Source: Gymnorhina tibicen
Lineage: Eukaryota > Chordata > Aves > Passeriformes > Artamidae
Length of the DNA: 64,000 bases
Assembly: GCA_013399875.1 (NCBI GenBank)
Contig: VXAZ01006790.1
Location: forward strand, 124,001-188,000
Direction of reading: 5' to 3'
Shown: positions 39,201-51,200 of the stretch, piece by piece
Numbering within the stretch: the first letter of the stretch is position 1
Layout of the letters: the number at the start of each line of letters is the position of its first letter
The notes under the pieces: model-generated
Seen by the model: only the letters and a program-made list of their open reading frames with translations
Told to the model about the DNA's origin: nothing
The model's database searches: none
Position numbers and translations under genes: made by a program

Positions 39201-42200
39201 AACCAAACTGAAGTGCACGAAGTGAACACTCTCAGGTATTTAAGATCTTGGAAAGACTACATTCTTGTAGTGAAGTAACCCTTTCTAATTAAAGTAAGGC
39301 TGAAATGACAATTTATAAACTGACATACATTAAATTCAATGCATTATTAAGAATTAATTTGGGTTATGAAATTAAGAAAAAAATAAGTCAAAGTTCTAGA
39401 ATTAATATGGTACTCTATATTGATTTCTCTTGAGGCCAAATATCTTCTTTTCAGGAGTTCAACTTATGGGCAGCTTAGGTGTTTATGCTGGGCATGAATA
39501 AAAATCCCTTTTAAACTTCTCCTTCAGTGTTCCAGTGGTATTTTATATGCAGTGTCCAAATTCATAACAAGGGCAGCGGCCTTGGACATAGCATAAAAGC
39601 CACATAAAAAGCACATAGCACAAAACCAGAAGCCAAAGCAGCAAACTGTCAGTTTCAGGGGGTGTTCTGGGTGGGTGCTGTGACCTCCCGAACCAACTCC
39701 AGCAGAAAGTCTCTCAGCAGAGCCACTGCACTCACGCACACTCACACACCGGATGGCTTCTTTGACAAATCGATGGCAAAGAGGCAGGAAGGGTCCTTGT
39801 GTGGAATTTCCATGGCAGAGGTTTAATTTCAGCCACGTGCCTGAAGGAAACCAGTGACAAAAGACCAAAAGGAATGGAGGGTCCAAGGTTATATAGGGGG
39901 GCGGGAAAGCCTCAGGGACCAGTGGTCTGAGGGCACAGGGGCGGTACACAGGTGGGACTGGGGTACGGGAGCCAATGGGAAAACTCTGAGGGCATGGCGA
40001 GGAACAAGGTCCAATGGGAGAGTGGGGAAGGGGGAATTTTCTAGGGAAGGAACAGATAAGGTATAAGGGGGCGGGGAGGCCAACTGGGGAAGCAGAACTG
40101 GGGTACATTTGCATACTGGAACAAAGCATCATGGGCAAGGTCTTTTCTGTTCACCATAACCTGGAGAGAATTTCTATCCCTAGGGACGGTCCCATCCGTG
40201 GACTCCCTTTGTGCTATGGGCCCACTGGCTCCCAGAGCAAATGATTGCTCAGTGACAGAAAGCAAAAAAGACGGTCCCATCCGTGGATTCCCTTTGTGCT
40301 ATAGGCCCACTGGCTCCCAGAGCAAATGATTGCTCAGTGACAGAAAACAAAAAAAAAGGGCTGCCTCTAGCTTTCTCCACCACTTAGTAAGCCTGAAAAG
40401 AATACACATTTCCATGGCTCTTTAAAAAGGGAGGAAAGGAGGACTTGATAAGTAAGAGCTTCACCCATCTAATTCTCTTAAGCATTCAGATATGCAACAA
40501 TTTAAGCAATGAATTAACATCCAGTTTAAGTTTATCCTCATATGGAACAGTTGATTTAACATATAAGAGCAACAGTACCAGGCATGATTCTCTCAGCTCT
40601 TAAGACTTTGAGGTACAAGAGTTAGACCAAAACAGAACTGTATTCCAACATTTGTGTCTATCCAAGCAAGTCCATTTAAAGCTTTACCTACTATCCCAAA
40701 CCAGGCACTTTTAAAGGCAAGTGCTGCCTCTCCCTCCCTTGGCCTTCCCACCAGACTGGAGCTTGTCCAACTCTACACAACAGTTCTGCAGTACAAACTA
40801 CCTTTTCCATCTCTTCTTTCAGATGCTTTTCATTCTGCTCAGAAAAATCTTTTTGTTTTATAATCTCTTCCTTTAGGTGCCTTATTTCCTCTGAGAGCTC
40901 TGCAATACACTGTTTCTCAGAGTTGGAGAGAGAGAGCTTGGCTTTGTACTCTTCCTCCAGCACAGACACTCGCTCAGCCACCTCCATCTCAACCTGACGT
41001 GCTGCATCTTGAGCACTCTGGAGACGCAGTTTGGTGATTTCTGGAAAGAGGAAAAAAAAAAGAAAAATCCAAGCCAGACAATAAAATGACATTCTGGAAT
41101 TTATTTTATTTTAACAGCTCCTATTAATGCACAGAAATAAAGCTGAATGTTGTCAGCTGTGCAATTTATCAGTAGCCATGCTAACTACAGGACAAGGAGA
41201 ACTCCTTAGCTGGATGACTTTATACTCTGTTCCATTTTATCACCATCTTGGGAATTTACCAGTATCAACACATAGAATAATCATAAAACCTGTGGCAGGA
41301 CCTCCCCTCCTTATCTGCAATAGCCAGAGAAGCAGACTTTATTTCTGGGCAATGTAATAGCAGATTTATGAAAGTTTTATCTCTTTTGCACATACTATTT
41401 ACACAAGGCATTTCCCCAAAAGTCAGATGGGACGTATCTCTAAACATTCTAATTTAAGCAGTTTTGATATTCTGTCTAGTATTAAAAATAAATAATTGAA
41501 GATAAGAAATAAGAAAGATAAGAAAAGTGCAAATTAAAAAAGCTTTACTAATCCTTTTAACCAACATACAGTGGAATACAATTATAACCATGTGTTAGCT
41601 GACTAAGCTAATTAGCTAAGTTATGTATTGCTAGTCTGAATGTTTTATGACAATACTCTTCTAGGCATCAAAAATGGAAACCTGATCAACTCCTGTAGCA
41701 ACTGCTCCACAGTTGTAGTAGTTTTTACTAGAGAATAAAAAAGTTCAGGTCACCACATCTTTGGAAGTGCAACTCAACACACCCATAAGTGCTTGATGAA
41801 AGGGATTAACATCTGTTAAATGTTCTCCATAGTTTACAGTAAACTAATAAGTTGAAAACTTCTTCAGATAAGCCTGTTTAAAGAAAAATATAAGCCACAC
41901 AAGCAGCTTACTGTTTTCCTTCCCAATGTGTCAGACCATCCTACCTTTAGAATGTTCCTCTGAAAGTCGGGCATGGAGCTGCTCAAGTTCTAAACAATGC
42001 TTTCTTTTCATGGCCTCACTTTCTGTTACATATTTGTCTGACAGATCCATCTTCATTTTCATCAGGTCCTCTTTATACTGAAGTGCAAGGGAGGATCTTA
42101 AGGAATCCAATTCTTGCCTGTGTTGTTCCGTAAGTTGTAGCTGCAAACAGGCAAGTTCTTCCTACAGAAATAAAGGGTTAGGAGATCTTTAGCTTCTAAG

Positions 42201-45200
42201 GAACCATGATGAGAATCTTTCAATGAGAGAAAGGAAAATTCCTTTTCCAAACTCTTAGTCAACTTGAAACAAGTTGAGCAAAGATGTTGAGATCTTCAGT
42301 TACGGCAAGGTGCATGAAAATAGGGGCATAAATGAAAGAGGGGCCAAATTAGCATCTTGGCTTGAAGAGAAAACAAGGATAGGGACAATTACTACCAGAA
42401 CTACAGAAAAGAGAAACACCATGAATTCTGCACTGGTGTAGAAGACCTGATAAGCTCCTTACTCAGCACAGGATAACCCAAACAGCACATAAAATTACAG
42501 AGCACTGTTTCAGCTTTTCTGCAGCCTCTCTGAGGCTGAGAGCTATTTAAAGTTGGTAATTTACAACATCTTGTCAGAAATAATTAAACCCTAATAAACA
42601 TCTGAAATTAATTTACACTTTGTAAGAGCTAGGAGTCAGACATCAGTTTTCATACAAGTCATGTAAACAACAGTAGAACTTTTAATATAACAAAAATCCT
42701 ACCTGTTGTTTTTCAAGCTGTTGATTTAGCTGACCAAGTGCAACACTTCTCTCTTTCTCAGCAGTCTCTTCAAAAACTGTGACAGAAGAACTGAGAGAAG
42801 GGTTTTAAAGTTTAAGACTGTGATATGTCATGAATTAAGTTTAATGAACTTGATGACTTATGGTGTAGTACTGAAAGCAGGCAAAGAGCAACTATAACAA
42901 CTGCTCAGTACTGGGCCATCACCTAATGCTCAGTCCCTATAGATTTAGATGCTAACATCATCTTTCATGTTAAAGAAAAAAAAAAATGGAAGCATGCTGT
43001 CACAAAATGAAAGGAAAAAGAACAGATCACCTGATGTCCCCTGCTTGATCTTGCCTCATTTCCAACTCTAACACTGAATAGTCCTTCAGTTCTTGCAGTC
43101 TCTGATGCAACAAAGTCAATTCTTCTTTGTAGTTTACTTCAGCAACAATTAATTTGTTTTCAAAATAAAGTCTCAGTTGTTCCAATTCAGCTTCATGCTC
43201 CCTGTTTCTCTGCTGACGCTGCTGTTCAAACTCCTGTTTTAAACACTCTATTTCTTTTACCTGCGATGCTCGAGCCAGGAGCTGCTCTTTTAGCTCTGGA
43301 ACAGAGGCAAAGCCAACACAAGCACTAAGAATACATATCTTTAGGCTAAGTAATTCTGTGAAGATTAGATTTAGTTGCCCCAAGTGTCAGTGGTTTAGGA
43401 ATGGCATTCCCTCATTAATACTTCCACTAAAAACACCACGGGCCACTCCCTTCTCAATGGGAGTCACAAAAGGCAGAGATCACAGGTTGAGGTAAGAACC
43501 ATTTACCGGAAATAGCAATGAGATAAGAAAAATGAACTTCTGAAAGACAAAAATTCCTTCCTCTGAAGACATTCTCAGTTACACTGCATTCAGAGAAACC
43601 ATCCCCATGCTAAGAATCAAAATCACCAGCAATACTGTTAGCTCTCTGTTTCCTTGCAGTCCAGGACTAGGCTGGTAACGTGCAGAGTCCTGCACTATTG
43701 CCTAATCTTCGCACCTGCTTGCTGTTGTAGCACCCAGAAGCAATAAATTATTCGAGAACATTTAATTTGCTCCAGGCAAAACCATCCAAGCAAAACCAGC
43801 TTGAGCATAAACTGTGCAGAAAACGAAAAATAACAGGAAAGAAAATAAAATCAATTCTGGACTACTTTAATGATGGTTTGCTACCCATTGTGTGCTCAGA
43901 GGCTGAACTGACTGGATTAAAAGAATTAACCAATAAAACAGAAATGCAGTAAGCAGCTACCAAGGCTGGTTCAGCAAGCTGCCCTCCTTCCAGAGAGCGA
44001 GAACAATGGCCAGCATTGCAGCCTTTTCATTAGCCCTCTGAGAGCTTTCTTCCCCACCTTCTGTATTAAAGCAGCAGTAATGTTTTGGAAAGTTAAAAGG
44101 TAGGAAAAAGGGGAAAAAAATCTCAAGACAGAAGTTTCCCCAATAGCTCAGCTTGTCAAATAATTCAAATTAGTCAAATCCCCACAGAATCAACTGAAGA
44201 GGGAAATACATTTAAAGAAGAAGGAACTTGGAGAAGTTCCTTGAAAATAAACTACTTGCCTGGAGAAAAGCAGTTGCTTATGTTACACAACAAGAGAAAC
44301 TTTGATGGAAACAGAGGATGCCATCCAGGAGCAACACAACTGATTGTCACAATGTGGTTTTGTGTAGCAAACCAGAAAATGTGCTTGTGGCATGAAAAAA
44401 TTCTCACAATGAACATGCAAACAGAATGAGTAAGAGAAGAAATAAGTGTTCAAGGCCAGGTTGGATGAGGCTTGGACAGTGGAAGGTGTCCCTACCCTTG
44501 GCAGGGGGTTGGAATGAGATGATCTTTAAGGTCCCTTCCAACCCAAACCACTCCATGATTCCATGATTCTGTGAAGTAATTCCATGGTTCAAGTCTGCTT
44601 CCAAAGGGAGAAGCTGCCAGGCACAGGGACCAGAGGAATCAAGTGACAAGAAGGGACAAGTGACACCATCAATGCGATAGGCAAGGGTAGGTTTTGCCTA
44701 ACCAGCAAAGTCTAATGGCACAAAATTAACGCAAAAAAGCGTTTTGTTGTTTTGAACTGGCACGTCATTCTTACACCAGAGCAGCAATCCCATCATCCAG
44801 CTGCTACGATTTGAATCCTACCATTAACCCAAATGCATGGTCAAATCATCACTTAAATGAAGAACAGCAAAGTAAACCAAAACACCTTTTAAGATCTCAC
44901 ACACCAAAAGAGATCCTCACCTGGACCATGGGCCTGCATTCTGGTCTCACCATCTTCAAGAAAGATGAAGAAACAGAAAGGGTCCAAAGAATGGGAATGT
45001 GAGTGATTAGAAACATGGAAAGACATGTGAAATGTTAAAGATTAGGGCTACAAAGAATTCCAGCAAATACTATAAAGTACTATGTGATATAATACTGTAG
45101 TATCACAACAAAAAGATTAAATAGTCAAGGTAAAGCCTGCCTAGATAGAAAAAATTATTTATTTAGTGTATGACCAAACCAAACAAATCCTCACAAAACC

Positions 45201-48200
45201 CTAATATACTTCAAAAGCTACCTACAGTTATACTATTCAGAAAATCTGAAATAGTATTTGAAGTATGTTACATGTGCTTTCTGTTCTAACTACCCCAGCA
45301 GAAGTCAAGAATCTCATGTTACACTCTCAACACAAGGAGAACACTGGCAGAGTCATGATCTCTGGGGCTTTTTTTCCCCAAAAGTTCTTTAATGTGTCAT
45401 ACATGTCTGTGTACACACATCTAAGACATGTCATATTTTATTTCAAAAGTTTATGTCATCTCCAACCACTACACTGCAAAAATGGCTGTTTTATTTACTA
45501 CACCTGGGTCCTGAAACAGAAATACAAATAGGAGCATGTTATTGCACTGACCAGCATTTTCTCCAGTTTTTAATTACATTATACTTAATTTGACATTTCA
45601 ATGAAAAACCTTTGGTTTTCAGTAAAGATTTTTATAGTGTGCAGGAAGGGAGTGGGAAGGGAAAGGAAAAGCACAGGAGTAAGCTTTTCCCCACAGTCAT
45701 ACCATGACTGCAGGTATGACACTGCAGGACCTGTCATCTGACACTGACTCACCTCAATCTAGAAAGAGATCATTGGGCTACAACCCACTGACACTGTGTG
45801 TGACCCACACTTCCTGTGTGTTTCTGTTACACAGCTAAAAGTCTTGTGTGTCAAAAATGTCTACTTCTCTATGAAGAAGAGGCAAAAAATAAAATGTGTC
45901 AGTTTTGGACATACCACTTAGCTCTTGTCGATTTGCTCGGGTACTGTCAAGCTGAGACCAAAGCTGCCTGATTTCTTCTTGTGACTGAGCCTTGAGTTGT
46001 TCATGCTTGACCTGAAGGTGGTCCAGCTACAAAAAACATGTTAAAAACAAACAAAAAAAAAAAAACCCACCACAACTTCTTAAACAATTTTGTTCTCAGG
46101 GCTTATTTTACATGCAAGAGACACTTCTGTCACAAAAGGTGGAAACAGTGACAACACTCTCAGTTCCTGACAGTATCAGAGATACTGAGTAGCAGCATCT
46201 CTTAACTATTACACCCATTCCTCTGAGAGGGAAGAATTTGTTCCTGATACCATAATTATCTTCACTGGTAAAAAATAAAGCGTTAGCCGGATAAAAACAA
46301 AATGTGAGAACCAGAAAATTAGGAATATAAATGCAGAGGAAGAGATGGCACAAAGGCAACTGCATTCCAAAGGATTTGAACTCCTGTGGAAACTCCCATA
46401 GTATTTAGCTGCTTCATGACATGCATTTTGCTTTCTCAAGAACATCCCTAAATACAAACAGGTCACCCCAATGATATGTATATGGTCTAGTTTTTTGTTA
46501 TATAAAGAGTAGTCAACTGCTCTAAACAACTAAAAAAAATGCAATTTACCTCCTTCTGAAGATCCTGTTCTTTTTCTCGGCTTTTCATCTTTATCTCTTC
46601 TAGGAGTTGGTTATGTTCAGCCTGCAGCTGTTCTTGTAATTTTGTGATGGCTAACTGGTGTTGCCTCTCCAATTCTATACATTTCACTAAAGTTAAAAAT
46701 TAGTTCTATTTACTCCATTATCCCAGTTAATGAATAACCTGTACAACTTCTGTGCAACAAAAATAGAAATGCATGTCTCTAGCTTAAACCCTAGCTTTCA
46801 GGGAATTACAGAAATGCTTGAATAGTAAAGTATTTGAAAGTTAAACATTTCCATGAACTGCTTCCTAGTTCTCTGCATCCCACACTGTTAGTTAGCCAAG
46901 AGACAACCAGTTTGTGGAACTTTTGTTCCATTAAGCCTTAACTATTCACAATCCAAATGTGATTTTCTGTTGAAAAAGCTTCTATTAATACTAATCACAG
47001 TTTTGATTAACTCAGCAACTGTCAAAACTGTTTTTCAGCTGGAAGCAAAACAGCACCTCCCTTTAATATTCACCTCACATCTCATACTCTGTGGAAGTCA
47101 AAATGCAACAATGCTATCCAGGTTTTAAACAATTTTTCATTTACAACCTGTTGTCTAGACAGTCTCATGCCATCATCCCAGTTTTTAAATAAGGCTACAT
47201 AAATACATCTTGTATTTGCTTTTATACATGCTATAAAATCACTTAGCTATGTCACTGTTCAATAAAACAGCTGCCTCCCAGACCCTGGTACATACTTTTA
47301 GATTGTGCGTTCTCAACAGAAAGAAGCCCCAGCTCTGCTTTGACTTTTTCCAAATCCATTTCCAGAGATTTCTGCAGTACAATCATCTCAGTCTGATGTT
47401 TTTCAGACAGCTCTTCACACATGTTTTCTAAACGTGTATCAGACTCCAATTCCCAGTCTCTTTTGAGGGTCTAAGAGAATAAGACATGAATTATATTAAA
47501 GCAAACACATTTAGTAAATCAATAAACTTTTTTCTCCATTTATTTGTCCTTTACAATAAATGTGTAGCAGATGTGGGACTTGTACCAGCTCTTGTTTTCT
47601 GAAAGGAGCTTTAATTTTTTTCTTGTATGAAGAATAGAATTTGTACCTCTAATGCCTGGATATGTGCCTCTTCCATTTCCAATTCTATTTGCTTTCTCTG
47701 GTCAGCTGTGAAATAAAATACTTATTAATAAAATTATATTAAATATTATTAAATGATAAGTAGAAATATAGATGAGATTACAATTTTCGACATCAAACTC
47801 AGGACTTAAATGGGCAGGCATAGAGCAGGGTAAGATGCTGGGTTCTATCTATACCTGCTGTTATGTTACATCCCACTAGTTCGCTTTCATTTTACAAAAC
47901 AAGCATTCTAGAACTTACAGCTGCAAAGACAACTCAGAAAGTAAAGTTCAGTTTAATTAGTAAAGCCTGCTTAACTCTACAGAGAATATGATACTAAAAA
48001 GAAAAATAATCCTAAAGATACAAAGTCAAACGACTGCTGAATGTCATTTAACATTTCACTGCACACCACTATGAGCACAGAATCATCTCCAGAAAGACAG
48101 AATGAGTAGCAGGCAGCAGCGGCAGGTAGGAAACTTCAAATTTCTTCTACAAATGCCTAGGAAACAAGACTGCAAGACAGATGCCACTATCTGCTCAGTT

Positions 48201-51200
48201 ATCACTGACACCAATAGCTTCTTCCTTTCCAGCTCCTCCCTCAGTTAATTCCAGCTTCTTGTTTGGCCCCTTTTTTGATTTGCAGGAACCCCATAAAGGC
48301 CTATCAGCCACCTTCCCACAGCATCAAAGCACTGTTGCCTTGGCTTATTTATAATATTTAATAATTTATAATATGCAACCATTATTTTAAGTCTTTCTAG
48401 GGGAAATGAAAACACCAGTTTAATCTCTTAAGTTAAGTTACATTGGCAAAACACACTTTAACAGTGTTGATATTAAGAACTGCATCTTGACCTCCTCTCC
48501 TGCTCCCAAATCCCATTGTGCTATCAGTTCACTGCACTACTGGTGATAACAAATGGTTTCCTACTTTTAGGTCAAAAAGAAACACCCTTAAATGAATGTT
48601 CTCTTTCTCTTAGGGAAGGACAACTAAAGGAAGGGTTTCTAAACCTTATTTCAGAGCTCAGAGGAGTGTGATGAGCACTGCAGAGTCTAGCTGGAGGTCT
48701 GCAACTAGCAGTGTTCCCCATGGATCCATCTGAAAACAAGGAAATACTTCTTTACTGTGAGGGTGACTGAGCCTTGTAACAGGCTGCCCAGAGAGGTTGT
48801 GGAGCCTTTTTCTTTGCAGATATTCAAAACATGCCTGGGGACAATCCTGTGCAAACCGATCTGGGTGAACCTGCTCTAGCAGGGGTTTGATGATCTCCAG
48901 AGAGCCCTTCCACCCTAAACAGCCTGTGATTCTGTAAATTTCTTCAGTGGAGTGCTGCAAGATTCACCTTTCTCCAGAAATTCCTCCAAGCTCTGCCATA
49001 CAAGTCAAAAATGGTCTGACCTGGAAACAGGCAAATTTCCCAAACAATGCCAAGAGCATCATCAGCAGGCCTTCAGTACTATGAGGTGCAACTGCCTTCT
49101 TGCTTATGCCACAGTACAATCTTAAATGAAATGCAGCTCAAAGGACACCCAGCTACAGGGTTCTCACTGAGCCTTTCAGTTCCTTCCCAACTCCTTCCTA
49201 ACACTGAGAGGGCAAGCCAGGAAGCATTCACATATCTTCTCAGAAAGACAAGAGTAGTGCTGACTTAGGGCAAGAAAAACCCTGACAGAACATAAGGGAT
49301 AAGAGCTCTACTCTTTGCACTGATCAAGTTCTTTAAGACAAAGGAAGAACTTTATGTTTTTCCTGAAAGAAAGCAGTTCAGTTTAGCACTAATTTACAGA
49401 TGAAGAACAACTAAACTTAGGTTTGCACAACTTCACTTTCCTATTTAAAACTGCACTCTTGCCCATGGCAGTCCTGCCCATATTAGAGGCAACACCAGCT
49501 GTCATTCACAGGCCAGCTCTACACCAAGACAGGAATCTGTGCAGGAAGAAGATACTTATTCCCCAGTTTTAATACCTAGTTCTTGCTGATACTTGGACTT
49601 AAGGTCTTCTTTTTCCTTCAGACACTGTTCTTTGATCTTCTCCCACTCCAGCTGGTGGCGGCTTTGCAGAATCGCTACCTCCTGAGCACGTTTGTCATTG
49701 AGCATCTCCCGCAGCTCCATGAGGGCAGTCTCCTTCTCTTTCCTCAAGTTGGACTGTGTAAGCTCCAGCTGAGAGGTGTGCATATTGTTTAAGGTCAGGC
49801 GTAAAGCTTCCAGTTCAAGGCTGTGCAATGTCTGCAGTGGAGGAAAAAAGGGTTTCTCCCTCCCCTTTAATGAAATGTGCTCACTTTTTTCATGACCAGT
49901 TTCAGTTTTGACTGCTAAACATATCTAAGTTTTGCCTTTCTGTACTTGGAGAGTGTTTCTTTGTGGCAGAGACCGCTAAAGGAACCCTTAAAATAAGCTG
50001 TTATAATGAGATTTGAATATTTTCAGTGCAACATAAAAGGCTTTCCTTACCTCATCTCCTACAATACTCTGTATCTGTTCACTTCCTCACATCAGAGCAG
50101 AACACAAGCTCACCCCAGCCCCTCACTGCCTATTGAAAGAATTCCTTGTTTCCTGGTGGTTATAATTTGTAAACAAAGTAAAGTTCTAAGTAATATTGGA
50201 AAAGTAGAAATAAAATACACCACTTCTCAATTCTTAAGTAAACTAACCAGTGTACCAATGGGTTGTAATTAGACCTAACACGAGACATTTAACTCTTAAG
50301 ACCTAACTCTTTCCATTTCCACTTTGCATTTAGTGGAAGTGTTCAAAACCCCAGGAAATATATAGAAGAAAAAGTCAGGTTTTCACACTTCAGCTTAGCA
50401 AGAAAGCATTCCTGATTATACTAGTGGGATAATTAAAAAGCAGGAGGGGTTTAATATCCTTTATAAAATTTACTTGGTTAATTTGTCAAGACAAAAAATT
50501 ACAAAGTTGTTTTTTCCTCTCTTAAAACCATCAATTTAAACATCCAGTTTTCTTCAGAATTAGCATTAAAAACATAATTGCACTGAGGATTCTGAAGAAC
50601 TCCTCTAAAAAATATTTACTACCACCCACCAAGAGAACACTCCTATTCCTTCGATTGCAGCACCATGTGAAAGAGAACATACAATATCCCCAAAAATTAA
50701 GGAGAAGGCTTCTTGATTTCTGTGTATGCTGGAGATCATCAACAGTCAGGTAAGTACTACATTAATCACTGTGCTTCTTGTTTTTACCTGGGATTGGAGC
50801 TGAGCTTGCTCATGCTCTGCTCTGTGTGTGGCTGCCATTTGTTGCCGGAGTTCATCTAAAAGGTGCCTCTGTTCTTCCTTAAGCTCAGCACGGAGCTTCT
50901 CCATTTCCTCTGCGTGTTTAGCAGCCAGCTCAGAGATTTCACGATCATGCTCTCGTTCATGCACCTGCAGAGAATACTCAGATGAAAAGCTTTTTTCAAA
51001 ATATGTTTGTTTAACCCTAATTATGGAACCAGAATTCTCCCCTCCTCCTGATCCCAAATCAAAAACACCATGGAAAAACACAGTGAACAGAATTTTGCAT
51101 CTCTAAAATGTTTACACTGCTTAAATGACAATGCAAAGTGACTTTATTTTTCCAAAATAAACCAAATTGCAGCATGTACCTTTTTTATTATAGCAATCTC

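Larger units (their letters stand above)
39158..40801 (-). other. Intron 18, contains a sense-oriented LTR
   Basis: This 1,644-bp intron is about 40 percent LTR-derived (39649-40357). The LTR runs in the direction of PCNT transcription. No exon is seen in the remaining sequence. Confidence 0.75.
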
